From JBAXZR01 sp041670165 (GTDB lineage: Bacteria; Bacillota; Clostridia; Christensenellales; UBA1242), in contig JBAXZR010000001.1 of assembly GCA_041670165.1 (NCBI GenBank), forward strand, positions 60,420 to 124,419: a stretch of DNA of 64,000 bases, in the 5' to 3' direction. This document shows, piece after piece, positions 24,460-33,954 of the stretch. The first letter of the stretch is position 1. Each line of letters opens with the position of its first letter. The notes under the pieces are model-generated. The model made no database searches. It was given only the letters and a program-made list of their open reading frames with translations, and was not told the DNA's origin. Made by a program: the position numbers and the translations under genes.

Positions 24460-25614
24460 TTAAATGTTTAAAATTTCAATTGTGTCAACAGCTTCTTGAA
24501 TTAATGGCTCAAAATCGAAGAAAGATTCTTGTCTTAGACAATGTTTGATTGTTGGTTTAATTATAGGTTTTTCTGGCAAAAAGACTGTGCAACAATCTTC
24601 ATACGGCAAAATTGAAATGTCATATGTGCCAATTTTTGTAGCAACCGAAATGATATCGTTTTTATCAAAACCAATAAGAGGCCTAAAAACAGGAATTGTT
24701 TCAAGAACTGAATTTGTGCAAGTTATGCTTTGCATAGTTTGGCTTGCAACTTGTCCAAGGCTCTCTCCTGTTATAATTGCACCAAGTTTGTTTTGCTGAC
24801 AAATTTTTTCACATATTCTAAGCATGATTCTTCTCATAATTGTGATTCCATATTCTTCATCACAATGCTTGTGTATTTCTTCTTGAATTTTTGTGAAACA
24901 GCAAATATACAATTTAAAAGGTGAAACAAATTTTCTTAACTCTTTCGCAAGTGAAACAACTTTTTCTCTTGCCTGCAAACTTGTGTGTGGAAAACTATGA
25001 AAATGGATTGCATCAAATGCAAGACCACGCTTTGCCATCATGTAAGAAGCAACAGGGCTATCTATACCACCTGAAAGCATTGAAAGAGCCTTACCAGCGC
25101 TTCCAAAAGGCATTCCACCAACGCATGGTATTCTGCTTGTGGAAATATATGTTTTGCCATTGTCACGAATGTCAACATAAACCTCAACTTCAGGATTGTG
25201 AAGATCAACTTTTATGTCCTTGTTGCTTTCACAAACAGTTGTTCCAACAATTTTGGCAAATTGGTCGCTTGTTATAGGAAATTTTTTATCAGCTCTTTTA
25301 ACAGTTGCTCTAAATGATTTTTCTTTTAATTTAATTTCATTGCAAAACTTCAAAATATTTTCTTCTGAAGTATCAATTTCAGCACAATCACTAAGAGAAA
25401 CAAGCCCAAATACTCTCGAGAGAATAAGAATAATTGCTTGTTTTTCATTGCTATCGAAATCTGAAATGATATATCTTCCAGAAATTTTTTTAAGTTTAAA
25501 AACATAGCCAAAAAGCATTGCTTTTATATTGCTTATTAAAATTCTTTCAAACATTCCTCTGTTGTGTCCTTTAAGATGCAATTCGCCGTATCTTAATATT
25601 ATAATATTTTTCAC
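24460..25614 (-). CDS. thiI: tRNA 4-thiouridine synthase ThiI
   Basis: 384-residue ThiI without a rhodanese domain. The N-terminal ferredoxin-like and THUMP domains run to about residue 165. The PP-loop ATP-binding motif is LSGGIDSPVASYMMAKRG near residue 180, and the Cys pair in PYEDCCTVF near residue 345 marks the sulfur-transfer site. Without rhodanese, sulfur is expected from a dedicated cysteine desulfurase, which is encoded 1 bp upstream. AAGGTG precedes the ATG. It is probably the last gene of the Phe T-box operon. Confidence 0.96.
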   Translation of the reverse strand: MKNIIILRYGELHLKGHNRGMFERILISNIKAMLFGYVFKLKKISGRYIISDFDSNEKQAIILILSRVFGLVSLSDCAEIDTSEENILKFCNEIKLKEKSFRATVKRADKKFPITSDQFAKIVGTTVCESNKDIKVDLHNPEVEVYVDIRDNGKTYISTSRIPCVGGMPFGSAGKALSMLSGGIDSPVASYMMAKRGLAFDAIHFHSFPHTSLQAREKVVSLAKELRKFVSPFKLYICCFTKIQEEIHKHCDEEYGITIMRRIMLRICEKICQQNKLGAIITGESLGQVASQTMQSITCTNSVLETIPVFRPLIGFDKNDIISVATKIGTYDISILPYEDCCTVFLPEKPIIKPTIKHCLRQESFFDFEPLIQEAVDTIEILNI

Positions 25615-25615
25615 C

Positions 25616-26749
25616 TTATTCTCCGTATTGTTTTAATTTTGTAACCGCTTCACAAAGAGCATTTGCGGCTTCAATAACTTCTTCTTTTGTGTTGTTTCTA
25701 GAAAAGCTTACTCTTATGCTTGAAAGCACTTTTTGCTTGTTAAAACCCATTGCTTCCAAAATTCTGTTTCCATTTTTTTTGGAAGAACATGCACTGCCTG
25801 TTCCAATAATAATTTGCTCACTATCTAGTTGCCTTTGCAAAGTTTCACCAGTTACATTAGGAATTGAAAGTGAACAAATATATGGAGAGCCATTTGGAAC
25901 ATTTTCATCAATTCCAAGTTTTTCTTTAATTATTTTTAAAAACTCTGTTTTAAGAGAAGAAACATATTCATAAAATTTTTGAATTTCACTTTTTGTTTTA
26001 ACAACTTCACATAGTCCAGCAATTGCAGAAGCATTTTCTGTACCTGCTCTTAAGTTGTTTTCTTGCGCTCCCCCAAAAATAAACTTGTTCAATTTTTCGG
26101 GATTTTTTGCATACAAGATTCCAAGTCCTTTTGGTCCATGGATTTTATGGGAAGAAAATGTCATTAAATCACAACCTAAACTTTGCACATCAAAAACAAT
26201 TTTTCCAAAAGCTTGAACAGCATCAACATGCCATATGGCTTTTGGACAATTTTCATTTTTAATTTCTGCAATTTTTTTTAGGTCAGAAATTGCTCCAGTT
26301 TCATTATTTACAATAATTGTTGAAATAAAGATTGTTTCATTTGAAACAAGTGATTTCAAATTTTCATAATCAATTTCACCGTTTGTTTGAAGTTTGCAAA
26401 ATTTAACAGACGCTCCATTCTTTTCAAGTTCTTTAGCTGTGTTATAAACAGATGGGTGCTCACCTATTGAAAATATATAATCACCTTTTCTTCGACAACT
26501 GCTAAAAATTGCATGGTTGTTACTTTCAGTTGCTCCGGAAGTAAAAATAATGCATTTTTTATTATTTGCATTTATCAAAGTTGCAATTTTTAGCCTTGTT
26601 TCTTCAATTTTGTTTTTAACAACAATGCTTTTTGCACCAGTTGCACTTGGATTAAAAAAATGTTCACGAGAAAAAGTTGAAATAGCTTCAATAGCTTTTT
26701 CATCAACTTTTGTTGTTGCTGCATTATCAAGATAAATAAATTTGTTCAT
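25616..26749 (-). CDS. iscS: Cysteine desulfurase, IscS/NifS class (ThiI partner)
   Basis: 377-residue PLP enzyme that mobilises sulfur from cysteine. The N-terminus is FIYLDNAATTKVDEKA. The PLP-binding lysine is in TFSSHKIHGPKGLG, and the catalytic cysteine is in GTGSACSSKK near residue 325. The immediate junction with thiI indicates that it supplies persulfide for s4U8 formation, as the ThiI-dedicated NifZ does in Bacillus. No iscU or sufU adjoins it. The ribosome site AGGAGA lies in the 23-bp gap after pheT, suggesting cotranscription from the T-box promoter. Confidence 0.95.
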   Translation of the reverse strand: MNKFIYLDNAATTKVDEKAIEAISTFSREHFFNPSATGAKSIVVKNKIEETRLKIATLINANNKKCIIFTSGATESNNHAIFSSCRRKGDYIFSIGEHPSVYNTAKELEKNGASVKFCKLQTNGEIDYENLKSLVSNETIFISTIIVNNETGAISDLKKIAEIKNENCPKAIWHVDAVQAFGKIVFDVQSLGCDLMTFSSHKIHGPKGLGILYAKNPEKLNKFIFGGAQENNLRAGTENASAIAGLCEVVKTKSEIQKFYEYVSSLKTEFLKIIKEKLGIDENVPNGSPYICSLSIPNVTGETLQRQLDSEQIIIGTGSACSSKKNGNRILEAMGFNKQKVLSSIRVSFSRNNTKEEVIEAANALCEAVTKLKQYGE

Positions 26750-26772
26750 GGTTCTATTTTCTCCTATAGAGA

Positions 26773-29178
26773 TTAACTTCTAAGAATTGCACCAAATTTA
26801 TATTGTGCATCTTTTAAGATTTTTCTCATTGGATCATTAATTTCTTCATCAGTGAGAGTTTTTATCATGCTGGAAAATCTAATTTTAAATGCTAAACTTT
26901 TTTTCTCTTTTCCAAGGTTTTCACTTCTATATATATCAAACAATTCGCAAGAAGCAAAATTTTGTCCTGCAGATTTTTTGATTGAATCAAGAAGTGTTTG
27001 AACTGTTATTTTTTCATCAACAACAAATGCCAAATCTCTTTCAATTGTAGGAAAACGGGAAATGTTTTTAACAACATAAGTTCTTGGTGCAAGTTTGTTT
27101 AGTAAGTCCAAATTAAACTGGGCATAATAAGTTGAAGAATCAATATCAAAGTTTTTTGCAACTGTTGGGTGAACTTTGCCCCAGAATGCAAGTTTTTCTC
27201 CTGTTTTAACATCTAAATATTCAGCTGAAATTCCTGTATGCAAGAAAACTTCCGTTCCTCTTTGAAGGCTAATTTCAACATCAAACATTCTTAAAACTTT
27301 TTCAATTATTGATTTGAAAGTGTAAAAATCTTCATCAGTATTTGAAGAAGTGAAAGAAAGGAAGTTCGATTCAACTGGAAGCTCTTTTAATGGCAAAGAT
27401 GAAGGAATGTAAGTCCTTCCGCATTCAAACAATTTGAGTGAAAAATTGCCTCTGCTTTGATTTAAACGAACGCAAGAAAGTGCACTGCCAACAAGAGTTG
27501 TTCTTATTGAACCTATATCATCAGAAATTGGATTTAAAATTTCAATAACTTTGTTTTCAGGGGCATCTTTTCCAAATAGTAACATTTCTGGAATTTTTTT
27601 GTCACAAATTGAATAGTTTATTGTTTCAAAAAATCCATAATCAACAAGCAAATTCTTGATTTTGTTTTGAAGAGCAATCATTGAATCTTGCTTGCCCTTG
27701 GTTGGAGTTGCATTTTGAAGAAGTGTAGGTTCAATTGAATCATAAACGCTATAACCAAACAATCTTATAAATTCTTCAGCAATGTCAGCACTGTTTTCAA
27801 TGTCAGATCTAAATGAAGGAACTTCACAAAGTACCTTATCTCCATCAACTTTTGTTTCAATTCCAAGACTATTCATAATTTGTTCAAGTTTTTTTGCTTC
27901 AACTTTTATTCCAAGAGTTTTTTCAATTGATAAAATGCTACCAACAACTTTTTTGTTGCCAACAAAGCCGTTAACCTTGTCAATAACTGGGCTTGCGATT
28001 TCTCCAGCACCAAAATGAGTGAGTAGATTTAATGCTCTATTCATTCCAATTTCAGCTGAGCCAATATCAACGCCCTTTTCAAATCTAACAGATGAGTCTG
28101 TTCTTACTCCAATTTTTCTTGAAGTTAAACGAATGCTTCTTCTTTCAAAAACAGCAGACTCAAAAACAATTGTTTTTGTGGATTCTGAAATTCCACTATC
28201 AACTCCGCCAATAATACCCGCAACAACCATTGCTTCTTTTTCGTTAGCAATCACCAACATTTCGTCTGTTAAAACATGTTCTTTTTTATCAAGTGTTAAC
28301 AATTTTTCGTTGTTTTTTGCATTTCTAATAATGATTTGATTTCCAATAATTTTTTCATAATCAAAAGCATGCATTGGTTGACCGCATTCAATAAGTACAT
28401 AATTTGTTATATCAACAATGTTATTTACGGGATTTATGCCAGAAGCAAGCAACCTTGCCTTAACCCAAAGTGGAGACTCATTAATTTTGATATTATCTGC
28501 AACAACTGCTATATATCTTGAACAGAGTTCTTTGTTTTCAATGTTAACTGAAAGAGGTTTTTCGCTTTTTGTTGAAAGAGTGAAAGAATCATTAAAAGGT
28601 TTCATTGGCAAATCAAATAATGCTGAAACTTCTCTTGCAATTCCAAGTATACTCATGCAGTCAGGACGGTTTGCAGTAACATTAATGTCAAAAATTATGT
28701 CATCAAGTCCAAGGGCTTGAGCAACAGAAGTTCCAAGTTTAAACTCATCTTTGAAAATTAAAATTCCATGAGTAGAAGCTCCTTCATAAAAAGCATCAGT
28801 AATTCCTAGTTCTTCACCAGAACAAAACATTCCATCAGAACTAACTCCTCTAAGCACACTTGGTTTAATTTTTATTCCATTGGCAAGTGAAGCTCCATCA
28901 AGTGAAACAGGAACTAAAGCTCCTTCAAAAACATTTGTTGCACTTGTGATTATCTGAACGAAAGACGAACCAAGATTAACTTTGCAAACAACAAGTGAAT
29001 CAGCATTTGGGTGCTTTTCAATTTTTTCAATTTGTCCAACAAAAACCTGACCAAGAAATTCATCTTGGTGCAAAATCTCTTCAACTTCAAAACCGGCACT
29101 TGTTAGTTTTGATGCAATAACATTTTCATTTTCTTTTATATCAACAAAATCTTTTAACCATTTCAAAGATATTTTCAT
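26773..29178 (-). CDS. pheT: Phenylalanine--tRNA ligase beta subunit
   Basis: 801 residues, full length. Domains in order: EMAP-like tRNA-binding domain (about 39-150, GQVFVGQIEKIEKHPNADSL), B3/B4 editing region with NVTANRPDCMS and QPMHAFDYEKI, B5 DNA-binding-like domain, and the C-terminal ferredoxin-fold anticodon-binding domain (SRFPTIERDLAFVVDE). It forms the alpha2-beta2 enzyme with PheS. It starts 11 bp after pheS with a good ribosome site. Confidence 0.98.
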   Translation of the reverse strand: MKISLKWLKDFVDIKENENVIASKLTSAGFEVEEILHQDEFLGQVFVGQIEKIEKHPNADSLVVCKVNLGSSFVQIITSATNVFEGALVPVSLDGASLANGIKIKPSVLRGVSSDGMFCSGEELGITDAFYEGASTHGILIFKDEFKLGTSVAQALGLDDIIFDINVTANRPDCMSILGIAREVSALFDLPMKPFNDSFTLSTKSEKPLSVNIENKELCSRYIAVVADNIKINESPLWVKARLLASGINPVNNIVDITNYVLIECGQPMHAFDYEKIIGNQIIIRNAKNNEKLLTLDKKEHVLTDEMLVIANEKEAMVVAGIIGGVDSGISESTKTIVFESAVFERRSIRLTSRKIGVRTDSSVRFEKGVDIGSAEIGMNRALNLLTHFGAGEIASPVIDKVNGFVGNKKVVGSILSIEKTLGIKVEAKKLEQIMNSLGIETKVDGDKVLCEVPSFRSDIENSADIAEEFIRLFGYSVYDSIEPTLLQNATPTKGKQDSMIALQNKIKNLLVDYGFFETINYSICDKKIPEMLLFGKDAPENKVIEILNPISDDIGSIRTTLVGSALSCVRLNQSRGNFSLKLFECGRTYIPSSLPLKELPVESNFLSFTSSNTDEDFYTFKSIIEKVLRMFDVEISLQRGTEVFLHTGISAEYLDVKTGEKLAFWGKVHPTVAKNFDIDSSTYYAQFNLDLLNKLAPRTYVVKNISRFPTIERDLAFVVDEKITVQTLLDSIKKSAGQNFASCELFDIYRSENLGKEKKSLAFKIRFSSMIKTLTDEEINDPMRKILKDAQYKFGAILRS

Positions 29179-29189
29179 TCGCTTACTCC

Positions 29190-30209
29190 TTACTTCATCT
29201 GACTCAAGAATCTTATGTCATTTTCAAACATCATTCTTAAATCTGGAACTTTGTTTTCAACCATCGCAAGTCTGTCAACTCCTGGACCAAAAGCAAATCC
29301 AGAATATTTTGTGCTGTCAATTCCACAATTTTCAAGCACTTTTGGATTTACCATTCCTGCTCCCAAAAGTTCCATCCAACCAGTACCTTTGCAACGAGTG
29401 CAACCATTTCCACCACAGTTTGGACATGTGCAGTCAACTTCAACACTTGGCTCAGTAAATGGGAAATATGAAGGTCTAAATCTGATTTTTGTGTTTTCAC
29501 CAAACAACATTCTAAGTAAGTTCGTGAGCATGCTTTTCAAGTCAACAAGTGAAACCTTTTCATCAACAACAAGTCCTTCAAATTGATGGAACATTGGTGT
29601 GTGCGTTGGGTCATTGTCAACTCTGTATGTTTTTCCTGGTGAAACAATTTTGAATGGTGGTTTTCTTTTTTCCATTTCATGAATTTGAACACTTGAAGTT
29701 TGTGTTCTAAGCATAATATTTTGAGCAAGATAAAAAGAATCTTGCATATCTCTTGCTGGGTGGTCCTTTGGAACATTTAAAGCTTCAAAATTGTAATAAT
29801 CGGTTTCAATTTCTGGTCCAGAAACAACTTCAAATCCAAGTTCAACGCACGCCTCTATAAGTTTGTTGAAAGTGCGTGTGAGAGGGTGCAAAGCTCCAAT
29901 TTCATGCTTCTTAGCGGGTTCTGTTATGTCTATACTTTCTGTCGCTAGAGCTTTTTCAAGTTCTTGTTTAGAAAGATTTGTTTCTAGTTCAGCAATCTTT
30001 TCTTCAATTGTTTGTCTTGCCTCATTCACAAGTGCTCCAACAATTGGTCTATCCTCTGCTGAAACATCTTTCATTCCACGCAAAATTGAAGTAAGCAATC
30101 CTTGTTTACCTAAATATTTTACTTTTAAATTTTGAGCTTCAACAGTGGATTTTACGCTCAAAATCTCCTGAAAAAATACTTGTAAAATTTGTTCAATTTT
30201 TTCTTTCAT
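29190..30209 (-). CDS. pheS: Phenylalanine--tRNA ligase alpha subunit
   Basis: Catalytic subunit, 339 residues. The N-terminal coiled coil binds tRNA. The class II core contains HPLTRTFNKL, FHQFEGLVVD and RFRPSYFPFTEPSVEVD, and ends with GFAFGPGVDRLAM. A Cys-rich insertion (DCTCPNCGGNGCTRCKGTGW), with six cysteines and potential zinc-knuckle spacing, lies near residue 255-275, common in Firmicutes PheS. Expression is controlled by the T-box leader directly upstream. AGGAGAAA precedes the ATG. Confidence 0.98.
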   Translation of the reverse strand: MKEKIEQILQVFFQEILSVKSTVEAQNLKVKYLGKQGLLTSILRGMKDVSAEDRPIVGALVNEARQTIEEKIAELETNLSKQELEKALATESIDITEPAKKHEIGALHPLTRTFNKLIEACVELGFEVVSGPEIETDYYNFEALNVPKDHPARDMQDSFYLAQNIMLRTQTSSVQIHEMEKRKPPFKIVSPGKTYRVDNDPTHTPMFHQFEGLVVDEKVSLVDLKSMLTNLLRMLFGENTKIRFRPSYFPFTEPSVEVDCTCPNCGGNGCTRCKGTGWMELLGAGMVNPKVLENCGIDSTKYSGFAFGPGVDRLAMVENKVPDLRMMFENDIRFLSQMK

Positions 30210-30230
30210 GTTTTCTCCTTATAATTAAAA

Positions 30231-30473
30231 AAAACTTCGCCCCTAAATATTAGGGCGAAGAAGTTAAATTCGCTGTACCACCTAATTTCTTGCAAATAAA
30301 TTTGCAACTCTTTAAGCCTTTTACGCAGGCAAACGCCAATTCTTACTATTAGTTCAGAAAAGGTGCTAGAAAGTGAATTCAAATTTATGATTATGCTTTG
30401 TCTTTCAGCCCATGAACAAAGCTCTCTAAAAAACCATTTTGTAAATTTTACTAGTCTTTCATCTTCGCATTTT
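30231..30473 (-). promoter_or_regulatory. Phe-specific T-box riboswitch upstream of pheST
   Basis: Minus strand, 5' to 3': a long stem-loop I region, then the T-box sequence AGGTGGTACAGCG (30283-30271), then a terminator stem CTTCGCCC with GGGGCGAAG (30260-30235) and a T8 run. The UGGU of the T-box can pair with an ACCA tRNA end with discriminator A, as in tRNA-Phe. A UUC specifier triplet followed by A is seen at 30377-30375. Uncharged tRNA-Phe would stabilise the antiterminator and switch on pheS-pheT and, if cotranscribed, iscS-thiI. Confidence 0.93.
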
Positions 30474-30479
30474 CAATGA

Positions 30480-30508
30480 ATAATATCACCTTTTATAAAA
30501 ACGGTCAA
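30480..30508 (-). promoter_or_regulatory. Promoter of the pheST T-box operon
   Basis: Minus strand: TTGACC (30508-30503), 17 nt, TATTAT (30485-30480). The start is near 30473, just before the T-box leader. Confidence 0.85.
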
Positions 30509-30522
30509 CTATTAAATTGAAT

Positions 30523-30738
30523 TTATTTGTCAGAAAAATTGTCTTCAACAATTTTGTCGAGTTCGTTTTTAATTACAGTAATTTTACCTTTTGCATTTTC
30601 AAGCATACTTGAACAAGTTTTAACAAGTTCCAATCCTTTTTCAAATAATGCCGTACCTTCTTCAAGCCCCACATCACCTTTTTCGAGTCTTGAAACAATT
30701 TTTTCAAGTTCTTTTGATGCTTCTTCAAAACTAATCAT
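30523..30738 (-). CDS. xseB: Exodeoxyribonuclease VII small subunit
   Basis: 71-residue XseB, which binds XseA in the ExoVII complex that degrades single-stranded DNA. It shows the family core SFEEASKELEKIVSRLEKGD and LEEGTALFEKGLELV. It overlaps xseA by 4 bp (ATGA) and is the last gene of the asp23-nusB-xseA-xseB operon. Confidence 0.95.
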   Translation of the reverse strand: MISFEEASKELEKIVSRLEKGDVGLEEGTALFEKGLELVKTCSSMLENAKGKITVIKNELDKIVEDNFSDK

Positions 30739-31925
30739 ACTTTTCTCCTTTCAATATTATTAACAGTTGTGTCAAGTGATCCATCAATAAAGTCAATTTT
30801 AACATTGTTTCCAATTTCCATTCCATCAACTGAAGAAATGTTTTTGTCGCCAAATCTGATTTTTGCAAAGCCTCTTGATAAAATTGCTTTTTGGTCAACT
30901 CTTTCTAAGGAATTTGATGCCATACTAAGTGCAAATGATTTGTTTTCTAAAAATGATGAAACTGCTCGTTTAAATGATTGAACTTGATTAAAAACAATTG
31001 TTTGTTTTTTTGTAACATTTTTATTAAAAATATTTTCCATTTTATTTGCCACAAAATTAAAATTTTGTTTTTTTCTTTCTGTCAATTTGTCAAGAACATT
31101 ATTAAATCTTTCAATTTGATTAAAAAAATGATTTCTTTGTTCATTTCTATTAATTGTTGTCAACTCAGCTGCAGCTGAAGGAGTTGGGGCTCTAAGATCA
31201 GAGGCAAAATCACATATTGTAAAATCAGTTTCATGTCCAACAGCTGAAACAACTGGTTTTTCACAAGCAAAAATTGCTCTTGCCACAACTTCTGTGTTAA
31301 AAGGATTTAAATCTTCAAGTGAACCACCACCTCTAGCAACAATAACAACATCAACATTGTAGTTCGAAAAGAAATTTATGCCTTTCGCAATTTCTAGTTC
31401 TGCTTTTGTGCCTTGAACTTTAACTGGATACAAAACAATATCTGATTGAATATCTCTTCTTGTAACAACATTTATAATGTCTTGAATAACTGCTCCTGTT
31501 GGAGAAGAAACAACTCCAATTCGTTTATATGGTGGAGTTATTTTCTTTTTGATATCGACATTAAAAAGCCCTTCTTTTTCAAGTTTTTCTTTGACGATTA
31601 AAAATTGTTTGAACAAATCTCCGCTTCCAGCAAGAGTTATGTTGCTTGCATTAAAAGAGAGTTTTCCACCTTTAACATAAAACTTTGGTGAACCAGTTAA
31701 AACAACTTGATCACCGTCTTTAAAGCTTCTAAATAATTCAGCTCCAAACAAAACACAAGGCAAAACTGCCGTTTCATCTTTTATAGAAAAATATGCTATT
31801 CCACGAACAACATAATATCCTGAAATTTCTCCAGTTACTTTTATGCCTTGAAGAAGTTCTTCAAAATCAAAAATTTTCTTGATTATGTTTCCAAGTGCTG
31901 TAACTGAAAATATTTTTTCTTGCAT
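30735..31925 (-). CDS. xseA: Exodeoxyribonuclease VII large subunit
   Basis: Catalytic subunit, 396 residues, slightly shorter than usual. The N-terminal OB-fold covers about residues 1-100 (SVTALGNIIKKIFD, VTGEISGYYVVRGIAYFSIKD). The nuclease domain has ITPPYKRIGVVSSPTGAVIQDI, VIVARGGGSLEDLNPFN and AVGHETDFTICDFASDLRAPTPSAAAE, followed by a coiled coil and the C-terminal ILSRGFAKI segment. It begins 2 bp after nusB. Confidence 0.97.
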   Translation of the reverse strand: MQEKIFSVTALGNIIKKIFDFEELLQGIKVTGEISGYYVVRGIAYFSIKDETAVLPCVLFGAELFRSFKDGDQVVLTGSPKFYVKGGKLSFNASNITLAGSGDLFKQFLIVKEKLEKEGLFNVDIKKKITPPYKRIGVVSSPTGAVIQDIINVVTRRDIQSDIVLYPVKVQGTKAELEIAKGINFFSNYNVDVVIVARGGGSLEDLNPFNTEVVARAIFACEKPVVSAVGHETDFTICDFASDLRAPTPSAAAELTTINRNEQRNHFFNQIERFNNVLDKLTERKKQNFNFVANKMENIFNKNVTKKQTIVFNQVQSFKRAVSSFLENKSFALSMASNSLERVDQKAILSRGFAKIRFGDKNISSVDGMEIGNNVKIDFIDGSLDTTVNNIERRKV

Positions 31926-31927
31926 TT

Positions 31928-32332
31928 CTATTCCTTAACAATGGAAGCAAGAACACCGTTTACAAAACTTGAACTTTTTTCGCCACCATATTTTTTTGCA
32001 AGATTAACAGCTTCATTGATAACAATTTTTTTGTCAGTTTCTGGGCAAAAATTAATTTCTCCAACAGCTAGTAGAAGAACGATTGCATCAACTCTATGGA
32101 TTCTATTAAAAGTGTAATCAACAAGGTTTGTTGTGATGATTTTTCTAAGTTCTTTTTTGTTTTCATTTGTTATTGACACAAGTTTTTTAACAAAAGACAA
32201 ATCGTCTTCAGAACAAACTTCATTATCTTGACATAGTTCATCTAAAAACAAACTATCAGAATTTTCTGGCAACGAACCAAATTCGCTTTCAAAAATTAAT
32301 TTAAAAGCAACTTCCCTAGCATTAGTTCTCAT
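31928..32332 (-). CDS. nusB: Transcription antitermination factor NusB
   Basis: 134-residue helical RNA-binding protein that joins NusE (S10) at boxA in rRNA antitermination. The start is MRTNAREVAFKLIFE, the centre has FNRIHRVDAIVLLLAVGEI, and the C-terminal part has VINEAVNLAKKYGGEKSSSFVNGVL, all family hallmarks. It overlaps asp23 by 4 bp. Confidence 0.96.
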   Translation of the reverse strand: MRTNAREVAFKLIFESEFGSLPENSDSLFLDELCQDNEVCSEDDLSFVKKLVSITNENKKELRKIITTNLVDYTFNRIHRVDAIVLLLAVGEINFCPETDKKIVINEAVNLAKKYGGEKSSSFVNGVLASIVKE

Positions 32333-32745
32333 TTACTTTCTCCAATTTGATTTTCTGGCAAAATTTTTAAGGGTTCTTCTTTTTGAACAACAACATTTAC
32401 AACATGTACATTTATTCTTGCAGCTTTAACCTCAACCATGCTTGCAACGCCACTTTTTACATTTTCTTGAACTCTAAAAGCTACTTCAGGCACACTATAA
32501 CCAAAGAAAATATCAATATAAACATTGACAACCAATGTTCCATTTGAATTAAATTTAATTTGAACACCTTCAAAAAAGTTTCTGCAAAAGAATTTTTTAA
32601 CAGTTGCTCTAAATGAAGAAGTTGATATTCTGGCAACGCCTTGAACTTCGCTCGTTGCAAGGACTATAATTGAAGCAAGTATACTACGATCGCAAGTGAT
32701 ACTGCCATTGTTTCTAATAATTTGGTCTTTATTAATTTCGCTCAT
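32329..32745 (-). CDS. Asp23/Gls24 family protein (YloU-like)
   Basis: 138 residues of the Asp23/Gls24 alkaline-shock/envelope-stress family. It has NGSITCDRSILASIIVLATSEVQGV, the two-strand segment GTLVVNVYIDIFFGYSVPEVAFRVQENV and VEVKAARINVHVVNVVV. The asp23-nusB pairing is conserved in Clostridia. The first gene of its operon, it has a plausible promoter at 32772-32800 on the minus strand (TTGATT, 17 nt, TAAGAT) and GAGGAAAT before the ATG. Confidence 0.93.
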   Translation of the reverse strand: MSEINKDQIIRNNGSITCDRSILASIIVLATSEVQGVARISTSSFRATVKKFFCRNFFEGVQIKFNSNGTLVVNVYIDIFFGYSVPEVAFRVQENVKSGVASMVEVKAARINVHVVNVVVQKEEPLKILPENQIGESK

Positions 32746-32856
32746 ATTTCCTCACATAGAAAATCTTAACATTGATTAAAGAAAAAATCAATCAATAACT
32801 TGAAGATTGTCTATTTGATGATTGTTTAACATATTTTATAAAATATTTTTATTAAC

Positions 32857-32888
32857 AAAAAACCGCTTGCAAAATTTCAAGCGGTTTT
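32857..32888. terminator. Terminator of the spoIIIA operon
   Basis: AAAAAACCGCTTG (32857-32869) and CAAGCGGTTTT (32878-32888) form a GC-rich stem. The T6 run on the minus strand follows spoIIIAH. Confidence 0.93.
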
Positions 32889-32909
32889 AATTATTAATTA
32901 ATTAATGTT

Positions 32910-33383
32910 TTATTCCACTGGAATAATTTTGATATTATCAATAGATTTGCTTGTTTGTTCTTGTATGATTGCAACGATTTGTGAAACTTCACTAGCTTCA
33001 AGTGCATCAATACTCCTAACAATTACATTAATATTGTTTGTGCTACTTGTAACAATGACATCATTAAAACCTTTTGCTTTAATAAGACCTTCCATAACAA
33101 GTTCTGATTCAATTGCTTGAACAAGTTGAACTCTCTTTGTTTCTGCAACAGATTTTGCATCAGCACTGCTTGATTCACTTGCAATAATTGCATCAAGATA
33201 AGCTATTTCTTGATTTCTTGTTGACAATCTGTCAGTGCGATATGTTGCAAAAAAATTTGTGTCAGTTATGTTTGCACTTGTATCAACCACGCGGTTATTT
33301 AATGTAATATTCAAATAACCAGTTACCACCAAAAGCACCGCCATTGTGATAAGAACAAATATTTTTTTCTTTTTACTAAGCAT
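32910..33383 (-). CDS. spoIIIAH: Stage III sporulation protein AH
   Basis: Mother-cell protein whose external YscJ/FliF-like domain forms a ring and meets forespore SpoIIQ across the septum. It is 157 residues, shorter than the Bacillus protein. An N-terminal membrane helix (about 9-27) is followed by a Ser/Thr-rich segment and the ring domain (KRVQLVQAIESELVMEGLIKAKGFND, ending IDNIKIIPVE). AAAGGAG precedes the ATG. It is the last gene of the operon. Confidence 0.95.
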   Translation of the reverse strand: MLSKKKKIFVLITMAVLLVVTGYLNITLNNRVVDTSANITDTNFFATYRTDRLSTRNQEIAYLDAIIASESSSADAKSVAETKRVQLVQAIESELVMEGLIKAKGFNDVIVTSSTNNINVIVRSIDALEASEVSQIVAIIQEQTSKSIDNIKIIPVE

Positions 33384-33441
33384 TTTTTCAAAATCTCCTT
33401 TCTTGTTTAAATGGTATGAACTGAACTATCATTTTAGAACA

Positions 33442-33954
33442 CTAATTTCCAGTTAATATTTCAATGTTTCCTGAAGAAATAGATAAAAGTGCTTGAATAG
33501 CTTTTAAAACATTTAATTTAACTGCAACATCACTTGCTCCTGAGCAAACCACAACAGCACCTTTAACTTTTGGGTAGACTTCTTTGATTACAATTTGACC
33601 ATTTGAACCAAGTTCTGATTGGGCTTCTTCAAGACTAGAAAAAAATTTTTCTTCATCTTCAGAAGCAAACTTATATTCGCTTCCGTTTTCCAAGGTTATC
33701 ATCACATTAACACTTCCCGCTCCTTGAATGCTTGTAATGATGTTCTCAAGCCTTTTTTCCAAATTTTCTACATATTCAAATGTGAGTGAAGTTTCTGAAG
33801 TTGTTGTGCTTGTCGAGGTGAAAGAAGAAATGAAAATTACCAAGATTATTGCAAAAGCAAGTAACACAACTGCAATTTGAACATTTTTGTTGCTTTTAAT
33901 AAATTCGACAAATTTTGTGCTTCCAAGTAAACTCTTTTTATCTTTTTCACTCAT
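33442..33954 (-). CDS. spoIIIAG: Stage III sporulation protein AG
   Basis: 170 residues with a cytoplasmic N-terminus, one membrane helix (about 28-47) and an external ring-forming domain: YVENLEKRLENIITSIQGAGSVNVMITLENG and KVKGAVVVCSGASDVAVKLNVLKAIQALL. The bacterial SpoIIIAG ring is a channel component. It overlaps spoIIIAF by 8 bp. Confidence 0.96.
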   Translation of the reverse strand: MSEKDKKSLLGSTKFVEFIKSNKNVQIAVVLLAFAIILVIFISSFTSTSTTTSETSLTFEYVENLEKRLENIITSIQGAGSVNVMITLENGSEYKFASEDEEKFFSSLEEAQSELGSNGQIVIKEVYPKVKGAVVVCSGASDVAVKLNVLKAIQALLSISSGNIEILTGN

